Source: Chaunax sp. Z400
Lineage: Eukaryota > Chordata > Actinopteri > Lophiiformes > Chaunacidae
Assembly: GCA_037577475.1 (NCBI GenBank)
Contig: CM075184.1
Coordinates: 27,214,094 to 27,278,093 of the forward strand
Length of the DNA: 64,000 bases
Reading direction: 5' to 3'
Part shown: positions 53,901 through 58,097 of the stretch, one piece after another
How positions within the stretch are numbered: the first letter of the stretch is position 1
How the letters are laid out: each line of letters begins with the position of its first letter
Made by a program: the position numbers and the translations under genes
Notes under the pieces: model-generated
Told to the model about the DNA's origin: nothing
Databases searched by the model: none
What the model saw: the letters and a program-made list of their open reading frames with translations, nothing else

Positions 53901-56900
53901 AATCTTAAACTTAATGGTCTGTATTTATGCCTGTCTCAGGTTCAGAATGGGTGGACCCCGAGGATCCAACAGTGATCGCAGAAACAGAACTGCTCGGAGC
54001 AGCGGCGTCCATCGAAGCTGCGGCTAAGAAGCTGGAACAACTTAAACCCCGAGCCAAGCCCAAGGTGGGTGACTGCACAGCTGATCACTCAGTGCTATGA
54101 TCACTGACAGAAATGGGGAAAAAGTTGTCTTTTTTTTCAGGAACCTTTTTTAAATTTTCTTTTTGTATTGGATAATTTCACCTGTTTGAGATTTATTTAA
54201 TTATTTAAAGAAACCCATATGAGAACCACACATTAATCCTGTGACAAAGGTCCCAACTAGACTCAAGACTTCTCACAGAAACCAGTCAACCATGAGCAAA
54301 CCTTGTCTGTTGAGGATTATCACAAACCCTGCCCTACATATACAGTAGATACACAACCAATTTTAAAATAGTCAAACTGTTGTTTGCATGTCTGTAAACA
54401 TCTATTTTTTTGTGGTTTGTATTTAAGATTCACTGTTAATGTTGTGAGTTTGTGTGATTTCACACTTTGCAGGGTGCTTCGTGTCTTTTGTGGTCTCTTC
54501 CCTGTTTAAACATTCCCATCACGATTTCTCTGACCGCAGTTGAAAATCCCGATGTAAAATAACTCCCAGAACAATCATACACACGTTTACCCATTTATTG
54601 GATATCCATGGCCATCTAGGTTTTAGTTATTTTATCTCTGCAGCTGATACTTCCCTCACTGTTGAGTTGAAAAGTCACTGAAACCACTCCCCCTCCACAT
54701 TACATTATCTTCAGCCACACCCCCTCTGCATTACATTATCTTCAGCCACACCCCCTCCACATTACATTATCTTCAGCCACACCCCCTCCACATTACATTA
54801 TCTTCAGCCACACCCCCTTCTTCCATACCACACGTCTGTTATGTTTTCCTCTCCTCCAATCATCCATCCCATCTGTGATGGCTCGAGCCAAAGCTTGTCC
54901 CAGTATATGTCCTCTGGCTCCCAGTTAACCCTCCCCCTCCCTCCCTGCCCGCCCCCCCCACCAACGGAGGCCTTCTCTGCAGGGCTCTGTCTGATATGTT
55001 TGATATATTAGGTTGTTATTCAGTCCCAACTATATATCAAACATATTCCTACAGTGTCCCGCTCTGTCTACAGACTTGTGGTGTGAATGTGTTTGTGTGT
55101 GAAAGTGTGTGTATTACTGCTGCTGCAGTTTTAAATGATGACTTGGATCCAGCTGTGTGAAGCTTTTGGAAGTCATCCTTTGTCAGTCTTGATGGGGAAA
55201 ATGATTAATCATATCCAGTGTAACTTGCTCCATCCCTAACAAAAAAAGTCCACTTAAAAAATGTCCAGTTTAAAGATTCTATTTGAATCTTTGTGGTACT
55301 GACGATAAAAAAAAAAGTCTTCAACCTTGAGAAGTGCTTCATTCTGTTTGACTGATTTCTCTCCTTCCTTCTCAGCAAGCAGACGAGACGCTGAACTTTG
55401 AGGAGCAGATCCTGGAGGCAGCCAAGTCTATCGCTGCGGCCACCAGCGCTTTGGTCAAATCAGCCTCGGCTGCCCAGAGAGAGCTGGTGGCTCAGGGCAA
55501 AGTGGGCCTCATCCCTGCCAATGCTGTGGACGATGGACAGTGGTCCCAGGGGCTCATCTCTGCTGTAAGTGTGTAGTGAAGAGGGATGCAAGAAAATGCA
55601 CTTGAGTATTGTGCTATTATGTCGTCTTATACTGTGTTGATTCTCTAAAACCTGGTAGTCATTTTTAATTAAGACGCCTAAAGACTCCTGACTGCAAGAT
55701 AGTAGAGTTTTAATGTATCTTCAGCCATTTGACTCTTTTAAAAATATGCACATTTTTCAATACTTTTATTCATCTTTGGATTACTTATATCTGCTGTTTT
55801 AAGTTCCATTTCAACAATTTTGTTTTTTAATCGGCCATATTCAGACTGAAAAACAAGCAAGCATGGCTGTGTGTGGACTGCACACACACAATGTTTCACA
55901 CACACTTGCACAAACACACAACTCACTTTTTCTTCCTTTATGGTCCAACCTCAGCATACTGTTTCCCACATGAGATCCCCCTGTCCATTCTTCTTCTCCA
56001 TCTCCTCCCAACAGCCACATAAATGGTGAGCTTCTCCTGTCAATCTCCTCTGAATCCTGTGAGACAGACTGTGGGACAAGTAATCTTTCTAAAACGTCTT
56101 ACCTAGCAAATCATTCCCACCCTGAGTCACTCCAGATTCACAGACGAAACTTCTTTCATATTCCTGTCTGTTTAAATCATAGACCAAACACATGTACTGA
56201 TGGTGATGATTATTCTGTTCTCCCTGTTGCTCATAACAATAGTCTTAAGTTCTCAAATCCTTCCTGGAGGGTCAGGAAAAGAACTACAGGGATAAACCCA
56301 CAAAATCTGTTTTTCCGTAAACTGTTATGTACATAACTTATCTAATCTAACACAGCTGACCGGAAATTATCTTAGAAATTATCAAAGCAACTTTCATCAA
56401 TCATGTGAAGTCTGAGGATAACATTGACTTGTTGTGTCTGAGTGAAACATGGCAACCATGAAATAATTACTGAACACTGAACCAAGTCCCATCTGGATTT
56501 CTATATATTAACAAATTACATACATTTGTTCAGGGAGGTGGTCTTGTAGTGAATGTCTATTTGAATGTAAAGTTCTAACATTGTTGGCTAAGAGCTGCTG
56601 TTAGTCTTGTTTATGGACTGCCTTCCCAGAAAATCACATTTTAATGAATGAATTTTCTTATCTTATCACACTTGTTCTACTTTGTGACCTTTAGTGGATT
56701 CTAAACAATGTTCATCTGCTGCTGGGTTTATAAACCTGCTCCAGTCAGAAAGCCCTGCTGGGACTTTATGGACCTTTTGTAACCAAAATTACTTCCATCT
56801 GCCAACAACTACCCTCCCAACTTCCACTCACTTTCATCACCCTCCTTCCTTTTAATATTCTCTCTGCTTTCTCCCGGGTTAACAAGTCCTCCTCGTGCCC

Positions 56901-58097
56901 ATCCCCACTGCTCTGATTAAGTGATTAGGTTTACAATCTTCTGTGTTACTTTGCCAGCAAAATAAATGAAATTGCCTCCCTCTGTTTTCTCAGGCGCGTA
57001 TGGTGGCGGCAGCAACCAGCAGCCTGTGTGAGGCAGCCAACGCTTCGGTGCAAGGCCATGCTAGTGAGGAGAAGCTCATCTCCTCAGCCAAACAGGTGGC
57101 GGCCTCCACTGCCCAGCTGTTGGTGGCCTGTAAGGTGAAGGCTGACCAGGACTCTGAAGCCATGAGAAGACTGCAGGTACAGAAAAACTCAAATCAGGAC
57201 ACTGCTGTTTGGTTCTCATAACATGGAGTTGGGTTGGGTTCATGTGGACTCAAGTCAAAATGTGATGACTGAATTAACTTTAATGCAAGAATGATATGTT
57301 CTTTTCTTTTTTGTGCTGCTATTAGTTGTTCTCTCTTATCTCTACTTGTAATAGATTGCTGGGAATGCGGTAAAGAAGGCATCAGACAACTTGGTACGGG
57401 CAGCTCAAAAGGCAGCGTTTGACAAAGCAGATGACCACAATGTGGTGGTCAAGAACAAGTTTGTGGGAGGAATAGCACAGGTAAGAATGTCGAACTGCGT
57501 TGAATGTTATGAAATGCACCTGTTGCCTAAAGAGATACTATTTCAATAATTATCAGGTCTAATGTTGAGGAAGTAGGAACCAATTCCAATCCCATTTAGC
57601 TTCCATCTAGCCTGTACATTCAGTGTAGTTGACTAAACCTCCTCTTGTCTGTGTTTTCTCTGTGTTCACAGACAGTATAGCATTTTTCTGCTTCATTCAA
57701 TTCAAATACTGTATTTGTAATGCTCCAAAAGTGGGAAATGAAGTACTGCTAGTAGTACTACATGCAAGCAAATGTACACAAACACCTCAACCATAAAGGA
57801 AGCATTGATGGATGGCAAAGAGATTGATCATTTGTGAATATCCATTGTAAGATATGCAAATTTGAACAAAAAGAGGACTGAATGGGTTTTGGAACACAAA
57901 AGCATTCTGAGTGGTTTTATATAGTAAGAATACTTGATTCTTTAAATCAAATAGCTTTTTTGTTTGTCCAGATCATTGCAGCCCAGGAGGAGATGCTGAG
58001 GAAGGAGAGAGAGCTGGAAGAAGCCAGGAAGAAACTAGCTCAGATCAGACAGCAGCAGTACAAGTTCCTGCCCAGCGAACTACGAGAGGACAACTAA
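17116..58097 (+). CDS. tln2: Talin-2, complete gene (56 coding exons, 2,541 aa); span includes introns
   Basis: Talin-2 couples the cytoplasmic tails of beta-integrins to F-actin at focal adhesions and recruits vinculin under force. The spliced product reads colinearly through all known talin parts: F0 (about 1-88), F1 (to 205), F2 (to 312), F3 (to 403), a linker holding the calpain region (to 484), helical bundles R1-R13 (to about 2484) and the dimerisation helix (2495-2541). Visible landmarks are Trp362 in F3 (integrin-binding groove), the KVK actin-binding triplet at 2444-2446 in R13, and Arg2526 in the dimerisation helix. The start is fixed by a strong Kozak context and by an in-frame TAG at 17083-17085, 30 bases upstream of the ATG. 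All 55 introns are GT-AG and I see no frameshift or internal stop, so the gene looks functional. Subfamily: the F0 start and the rod sequence follow talin-2, not talin-1. Which teleost paralogue it is remains open. Domain edges are placed from the known talin layout. Confidence 0.97.
17784..17881 (+). CDS. tln2: tln2 coding exon 2 (aa 46-78, F0)
   Basis: Encodes the ASDYGLFLSDEDPRKGIWLE part of the F0 ubiquitin-like fold. The intron after it opens gtaaat and runs into a (CA)n tract at 17908-17935. Confidence 0.97.
17908..17935. repeat. (CA)n microsatellite in intron 2
   Basis: Fourteen CA units, 27 bases after the exon 2 donor. Confidence 0.95.
18706..18835 (+). CDS. tln2: tln2 coding exon 3 (aa 79-121, F0/F1)
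   Basis: DILEYKKKQRPQKIK crosses from F0 into F1. The exon ends one base into the Gly122 codon; the acceptor is TCTGAGCAG. Confidence 0.97.
19185..19337 (+). CDS. tln2: tln2 coding exon 4 (aa 122-172, F1 with basic loop)
   Basis: Carries the F1 insertion loop rich in Lys and Arg (GTLKKDRTLLRDERKMEKLK), which in talins contacts acidic lipids and helps activate integrin. Ends one base into Leu173. Confidence 0.97.
19451..19593 (+). CDS. tln2: tln2 coding exon 5 (aa 173-220, F1/F2)
   Basis: LNWLDHSRTFREQGVDENET through LNLLYVQ: the end of F1 and the start of the helical F2 lobe. Ends in phase 0. Confidence 0.97.
19685..19812 (+). CDS. tln2: tln2 coding exon 6 (aa 221-262, F2)
   Basis: ARDDILNGSHPVSFDKACEF and the basic HIEHKHKPG segment. 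F2 carries the membrane-orientation patch of the talin head. Splits codon 263 after two bases. Confidence 0.97.
20082..20145 (+). CDS. tln2: tln2 coding exon 7 (aa 263-284, F2)
   Basis: LKEFLPKEYIKQRGAEKK: a Lys/Arg-rich helix of F2 that in talins binds PIP2-containing membrane. Short 64-base exon, ending in phase 0. Confidence 0.97.
20244..20348 (+). CDS. tln2: tln2 coding exon 8 (aa 285-319, F2/F3)
   Basis: DHKNCGEMTEIEAKVKYVKL to FFLVK; enters F3. The intron that follows is the longest in the head region (3.9 kb) and holds a cryptic exon candidate and a Tc1 remnant. Confidence 0.97.
21020..21043. repeat. (CA)n tract before the intron-8 exon-like segment
   Basis: CACACACA runs with one AAA interruption that end in CAG at 21042-21044, forming the acceptor of the candidate exon. 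Confidence 0.85.
21045..21147 (+). other. Exon-like segment in intron 8 (possible poison exon, 103 nt)
   Basis: Bounded by a CACTAAC branch-point-like motif and CACACACAG on the left and GTGAGTAAG on the right. The 103 bases are open in the tln2 frame (34 codons plus one base). Joining to exon 9 would produce TGA at the junction. It matches nothing known in talins. Confidence 0.3.
21540..22350 (+). pseudogene. Tc1-like transposase remnant in tln2 intron 8
   Basis: The + strand reads a broken Tc1/mariner transposase: HKKSRL, then LWSDETKRF (first catalytic Asp of the DDE set), VWRGKNEAY, a KHGGG-LVMLRGW block, and after a stop FQKDNDP (second Asp). Stops and frame changes separate the pieces, so it cannot encode an enzyme. 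The sequence ends near GGTTGAATACTTTTACTACC, resembling a Tc1 terminal repeat; I found no matching left end, so the 5' part is lost. Confidence 0.85.
24298..24453 (+). CDS. tln2: tln2 coding exon 9 (aa 320-371, F3)
   Basis: Core of the F3 PTB-like fold (KNKLVPRLLGITKESVMRVD). Includes Arg361-Trp362 (KRWAASPKSFTL), matching Arg358/Trp359 of talin-1, the contact for the beta-integrin NPxY motif. Confidence 0.97.
25251..25264 (+). repeat. (TG)n abutting the exon 10 acceptor
   Basis: Seven TG units run directly into TAG. The splice site has no conventional polypyrimidine tract. Confidence 0.9.
25268..25369 (+). CDS. tln2: tln2 coding exon 10 (aa 372-405, F3)
   Basis: DFGEYQESYYSVQTTEGEQI to IILKK: the last strand and C-terminal helix of F3. 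The acceptor is unusual: (TG)n runs straight into TAG with almost no C. Confidence 0.97.
25911..25987 (+). CDS. tln2: tln2 coding exon 11 (aa 406-430, linker start)
   Basis: KQSKDRFGLEGDEESTMLEE: acidic start of the flexible head-rod linker. Splits codon 431 after two bases. Confidence 0.97.
25988..27636 (+). other. tln2 intron 11 (1.6 kb)
   Basis: No element recognised; includes T-rich runs near 26620-26710 and a CCCTAACCCC-type short run near 27400. Confidence 0.8.
27637..27817 (+). CDS. tln2: tln2 coding exon 12 (aa 431-491, linker, calpain region)
   Basis: STILQQQFNRVGRVEHGSV corresponds to the talin calpain-2 cleavage region that frees head from rod. The middle, rich in Gly, Ser and Met, differs more from mammals than the flanks. 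Ends at PPL before R1. Confidence 0.97.
27995..28108 (+). CDS. tln2: tln2 coding exon 13 (aa 492-529, R1)
   Basis: SSAQQALMGTINTSMQAVQK: first helix of the rod bundle R1, ending GQDM in phase 0. Confidence 0.97.
28254..28362 (+). CDS. tln2: tln2 coding exon 14 (aa 530-565, R1)
   Basis: ASKVWIQNKMDESKHEIHSQ to NLTA, an R1 helix. Ends one base into Gly566. Confidence 0.97.
28990..29198 (+). CDS. tln2: tln2 coding exon 15 (aa 566-635, R1 with a vinculin-binding helix)
   Basis: Includes DLMRAARTLAGAVSDLLKAV at about 610-629, the helix matching talin VBS1, which is buried at rest and binds vinculin when R1 opens. Confidence 0.97.
29732..29830 (+). CDS. tln2: tln2 coding exon 16 (aa 636-668, R1/R2)
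   Basis: PRQTVLTAAGSIGQASGDLL to ERFQ; crosses the R1-R2 boundary, in phase 0 at both ends. Confidence 0.97.
30246..30413 (+). CDS. tln2: tln2 coding exon 17 (aa 669-724, R2)
   Basis: DILMNLAKAVANAAAMLVLK and the CALSTSQLVACAK helix of bundle R2, Ala-rich as in other talins. Confidence 0.97.
30612..30746 (+). CDS. tln2: tln2 coding exon 18 (aa 725-769, R2)
   Basis: VVSPTISSPVCQEQLIEAGK to ELLKQ. The donor CAG|gtcggc lacks the usual A at +3/+4 and is weak. Confidence 0.96.
31040..31199 (+). CDS. tln2: tln2 coding exon 19 (aa 770-822, R2/R3)
   Basis: VSAAASVVSQALGDLLQHVR then RYDQATDTIMTVTESIFSSM, entering the mechanically soft R3 bundle. Ends one base into Gly823. Confidence 0.97.
31595..31770. 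repeat. Dispersed fish repeat, copy 2 (intron 19)
   Basis: TATACCTGCTAAACATCAGC and GTGAGCATGTTGATGG lead to TTTAGCTCAAAGCACCACCG, matching the 12.6-kb copy. No coding capacity. Confidence 0.45.
32365..32382. repeat. (TA)n tract in intron 19
   Basis: Alternating A/T run of about 18 bases. Confidence 0.85.
32506..32672 (+). CDS. tln2: tln2 coding exon 20 (aa 823-878, R3)
   Basis: GEMVRQARVLAQATSDLVNA to MVEAAK: R3 helices that unfold first under load and expose vinculin sites in talins. Confidence 0.97.
32673..34954 (+). other. tln2 intron 20 (2.3 kb)
   Basis: AT-rich throughout; no exon-like segment, RNA gene or repeat that I can name. Confidence 0.8.
34955..35083 (+). CDS. tln2: tln2 coding exon 21 (aa 879-921, R3/R4)
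   Basis: GAAAYPENEDQQQRLREAAE to INRLE. It follows the 2.3-kb intron 20, one of the larger introns within the coding region. Confidence 0.97.
35711..35824 (+). CDS. tln2: tln2 coding exon 22 (aa 922-959, R4)
   Basis: NAAKQAAAAATQTIAAAQNA to QSCK, an Ala-rich R4 helix. The upstream intron is open in the same frame for about 270 bases, but the TTTCTCAG acceptor marks the true start. Confidence 0.97.
36189..36302 (+). CDS. tln2: tln2 coding exon 23 (aa 960-997, R4)
   Basis: AVADHIPQLVQGIRGSQAKP to NFLQ. Its acceptor is preceded by a TG-rich stretch in place of a CT tract. Confidence 0.97.
36858..36992 (+). CDS. tln2: tln2 coding exon 24 (aa 998-1042, R4)
   Basis: PGSKMVTSAKSSVPTVTDQA to TSAQK: last helices of R4, with a strong CT-rich acceptor. 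Confidence 0.97.
37460..37588 (+). CDS. tln2: tln2 coding exon 25 (aa 1043-1085, R5)
   Basis: AHEACGPMEIDSALTAIQTL to KPLPGES: first part of bundle R5. Donor TCA|gtgaga. Confidence 0.97.
37812..37914 (+). CDS. tln2: tln2 coding exon 26 (aa 1086-1119, R5)
   Basis: LEKCAQDLGSTSKSVGSSMA to NEHYT. Ends one base into Gly1120; donor gttggg is weak. Confidence 0.96.
38035..38243 (+). CDS. tln2: tln2 coding exon 27 (aa 1120-1189, R5)
   Basis: GIAARETAQALKTLAQAARG through QQRLAQ: a 209-base exon holding the R5 C-terminal helices. Confidence 0.97.
38244..39296 (+). other. tln2 intron 27 (1.1 kb)
   Basis: AT-rich, with no recognisable element. Confidence 0.8.
39297..39416 (+). CDS. tln2: tln2 coding exon 28 (aa 1190-1229, R5/R6)
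   Basis: VAKAVSHSLNNCVNCLPGQK to LLIET, at the R5-R6 boundary, phase 0. Confidence 0.97.
39698..39895 (+). CDS. tln2: tln2 coding exon 29 (aa 1230-1295, R6)
   Basis: IPPASKSFQEAQSELNQTAA to MAGHTQ, R6. The SRGSSSQLAVASG stretch and MAGHTQ differ from mammalian talin-2 more than the neighbouring exons do. Confidence 0.97.
39993..40132 (+). CDS. tln2: tln2 coding exon 30 (aa 1296-1341, R6)
   Basis: KKDDQVQVIGNLKNISMASS to LLAAAA. Splits Arg1342 after two bases. Confidence 0.97.
40724..40817 (+). CDS. tln2: tln2 coding exon 31 (aa 1342-1373, R6/R7)
   Basis: RAVTDSINQLITLCTQQAPG to RELE: start of R7, the bundle that binds KANK proteins in talins. Confidence 0.97.
41005..41094 (+). CDS. tln2: tln2 coding exon 32 (aa 1374-1403, R7)
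   Basis: AVRGMLDNPNEPVSDLSYFD to MENSK, a 30-codon exon of R7. Confidence 0.97.
41213..41335 (+). CDS. tln2: tln2 coding exon 33 (aa 1404-1444, R7)
   Basis: VLGESMAGISQNCKTGDVTA to TEAAGQ: R7 helices just before the nested R8 bundle. Confidence 0.97.
41423..41566 (+). CDS. tln2: tln2 coding exon 34 (aa 1445-1492, R7/R8)
   Basis: ASYLVGVSDPNSQAGHQGLV then FAKANQAIQMACQNL. R8 is inserted in R7 and binds RIAM, DLC1 and vinculin in talins. Confidence 0.97.
42069..42230 (+). CDS. tln2: tln2 coding exon 35 (aa 1493-1546, R8)
   Basis: VLSAATIVAKHTSALCNACR to LVKTIK: R8 helices including the talin vinculin-site motif. The acceptor reads GATATGGAAG, with its T-run about 12 bases away, so it is weaker than most. 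Confidence 0.96.
42561..42701 (+). CDS. tln2: tln2 coding exon 36 (aa 1547-1593, R8/R7)
   Basis: ALDGDFSDENRNRCRVATAP to PAQISNE; leaves R8 and returns towards R7. Confidence 0.97.
42834..43015 (+). CDS. tln2: tln2 coding exon 37 (aa 1594-1653, R7/R9)
   Basis: GSAAQEPILHSAYSMLDSST then NPKDPPTWSVLAGHSRTVSD. The conserved Trp here lies in the R7 face used by KANK. HSAYSMLD differs from the mammalian VSAKTMLE. Splits Arg1654. Confidence 0.97.
43801..43933 (+). CDS. tln2: tln2 coding exon 38 (aa 1654-1698, R9)
   Basis: RDKAPGQRECDSSIDNINKC to DISLE. In talins R9 masks F3 in the autoinhibited form. Confidence 0.97.
44220..44530. repeat. Interspersed fish repeat in intron 38
   Basis: Contains TGAGGTACTTATGCTTTAG, TTTTCTGCTACTTTATTCCA and TTTTTACTCCACTAAATTTA, the wording of a very common teleost interspersed repeat, followed by a copy of the GATAAGCAAAACAATGCTTA element. 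No open frame. Confidence 0.5.
44938..45039 (+). CDS. tln2: tln2 coding exon 39 (aa 1699-1732, R9)
   Basis: ALQEQLTSTVQEIGHLIDPV to LGHK: an R9 helix of the F3-facing side. Confidence 0.97.
45301..45471 (+). CDS. tln2: tln2 coding exon 40 (aa 1733-1789, R9)
   Basis: VTQLAGYFEPLIMASVGVAS to GGGNPK. The donor AAG|gttatt is weak and is followed within a few bases by an 18-base A-run. Confidence 0.96.
45583..45729 (+). CDS. tln2: tln2 coding exon 41 (aa 1790-1838, R9/R10)
   Basis: ACHTHDAIAEAAQLMREAVD to AEAMAK: end of R9 and start of R10. It begins Ala-Cys-His, where human talin-2 has Ala-Gln-His. Confidence 0.97.
45730..47287 (+). other. tln2 intron 41 (1.6 kb)
   Basis: Short (CA)n at about 45815-45837 and (TG)n near 46648; nothing else recognised. 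Confidence 0.8.
47288..47389 (+). CDS. tln2: tln2 coding exon 42 (aa 1839-1872, R10)
   Basis: LDEGTPPEPEGSFVDYQTSM to TAQEM, R10. It follows the 1.6-kb intron 41. Confidence 0.97.
47629..47748 (+). CDS. tln2: tln2 coding exon 43 (aa 1873-1912, R10)
   Basis: MTKSVTCPDELGALASQVTG to AEPEE. The GRLAAHTAEPEE end differs from mammals in several residues. Confidence 0.97.
47749..49070 (+). other. tln2 intron 43 (1.3 kb)
   Basis: Short CA-rich stretch near 48376-48392; otherwise plain AT-rich intron. Confidence 0.8.
49071..49217 (+). CDS. tln2: tln2 coding exon 44 (aa 1913-1961, R10/R11)
   Basis: IGFQIKTRVQELGHGCIFLV to AVTEK, leading into R11, part of the second integrin-binding site (IBS2) in talins. 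Confidence 0.97.
49913..50079 (+). CDS. tln2: tln2 coding exon 45 (aa 1962-2016, R11)
   Basis: VSLVLSALQAGNKGTQACIT to SFADH: the most invariant stretch of R11. Splits Arg2017 after two bases; donor gttaga. Confidence 0.97.
50817..51000 (+). CDS. tln2: tln2 coding exon 46 (aa 2017-2078, R11)
   Basis: RESILKTAKALVEDTKMLVS to DDPETQ; long CT-rich acceptor, donor gttagc. Confidence 0.97.
51145..51270 (+). CDS. tln2: tln2 coding exon 47 (aa 2079-2120, R11)
   Basis: VVLINAVKDVAKALAELISA to KGAAK, R11 to the R12 edge. Confidence 0.97.
52187..52303 (+). CDS. tln2: tln2 coding exon 48 (aa 2121-2159, R11/R12)
   Basis: VMVTNVTSLLKTVKAVEDEA to IKQELS, phase 0 at both ends. Confidence 0.97.
52478..52663 (+). 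CDS. tln2: tln2 coding exon 49 (aa 2160-2221, R12)
   Basis: LFQAKDAPKKTTTPEEFIRM then ANLSRKAISDML, R12. Donor AAG|gttcat is weak. Confidence 0.96.
52779..52886 (+). CDS. tln2: tln2 coding exon 50 (aa 2222-2257, R12)
   Basis: QAAYHPEVSEEVRNRALTFG to LEQVLL, R12. Confidence 0.97.
53195..53214 (+). repeat. (TG)n abutting the exon 51 acceptor
   Basis: About ten TG units run into TAG at 53214-53216. Confidence 0.9.
53217..53322 (+). CDS. tln2: tln2 coding exon 51 (aa 2258-2292, R12)
   Basis: VLQRPTGEQKQQLAACSKRV to SAEAMK; last helix of R12. Ends one base into codon 2293. The acceptor is a (TG)n run ending in TAG, and the next intron contains the 6-nt microexon candidate. Confidence 0.97.
53533..53538 (+). 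CDS. tln2: Candidate 6-nt in-frame microexon (adds Asp-Gly between R12 and R13)
   Basis: Six bases, ATGGAG, sit between an optimal acceptor (CCTCCCTTTTTTGCAACAG) and a perfect donor (gtaagt). Because exon 51 ends in phase 1, inclusion turns Lys-Gly-Ser-Glu into Lys-Asp-Gly-Gly-Ser-Glu with no frame change. A TGC lies just before the acceptor AG, the placement known for SRRM4-dependent neural microexons. Predicted from sequence only; canonical talin-2 skips it. Confidence 0.5.
53940..54064 (+). CDS. tln2: tln2 coding exon 52 (aa 2293-2334, R12-R13 linker and R13)
   Basis: GSEWVDPEDPTVIAETELLG to KPRAKPK: start of the C-terminal actin-binding THATCH domain (R13). The following intron hosts mir-190a. 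Confidence 0.97.
54684..54818. repeat. 31-bp minisatellite, about 4.3 units
   Basis: Four units of 31 bases starting at 54684, 54715, 54746 and 54777, plus a partial unit. Each unit has a CCACACCCCCTC head and an ATTACATTATCTTCAG tail. Units 3 and 4 are identical; unit 1 and unit 2 carry one or two changes. Lies in intron 52, about 160 bases before mir-190a. Confidence 0.92.
54982..55061 (+). ncRNA. mir190a: pre-miR-190a hairpin in tln2 intron 52
   Basis: The 5' arm at 54992-55013 reads as the 22-nt miR-190a-5p and the 3' arm at 55030-55050 as miR-190a-3p. The core stem (54994-55008 with 55031-55045) is a perfect 15-bp inverted repeat, and CTGT/ACAG and GGG/CCC pairs extend the lower stem. 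miR-190a is known to lie in a talin-2 intron in vertebrates. It is on the same strand as tln2 and so should be co-transcribed with it; the copy looks intact. Confidence 0.96.
55376..55564 (+). CDS. tln2: tln2 coding exon 53 (aa 2335-2397, R13)
   Basis: QADETLNFEEQILEAAKSIA to WSQGLISA, R13, almost identical to mammalian talin-2. Confidence 0.97.
55565..56993 (+). other. tln2 intron 53 (1.4 kb)
   Basis: Contains an 11-nt exon-like segment at 56015-56025 with strong flanking splice sites (see findings); otherwise nothing recognised. Confidence 0.8.
56994..57176 (+). CDS. tln2: tln2 coding exon 54 (aa 2398-2458, R13)
   Basis: ARMVAAATSSLCEAANASVQ through ACKVKADQDSEAM. Lys2444-Val-Lys2446 matches the talin-1 KVK triplet needed for F-actin binding. 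Confidence 0.97.
57355..57480 (+). CDS. tln2: tln2 coding exon 55 (aa 2459-2500, R13)
   Basis: IAGNAVKKASDNLVRAAQKA to FVGGIAQ. It starts with Ile where human talins have Ala, and the DKADDHNVVVKNKF loop is the least conserved part of R13. Confidence 0.97.
57972..58097 (+). CDS. tln2: tln2 coding exon 56 (aa 2501-2541, dimerisation helix, stop)
   Basis: IIAAQEEMLRKERELEEARK to ELREDN then TAA. This single amphipathic helix forms the antiparallel coiled-coil dimer; Arg2526, important for dimer and actin binding in talin-1, is present. Confidence 0.98.
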   Translation: MIAAQEEMLRKERELEEARKKLAQIRQQQYKFLPSELREDN

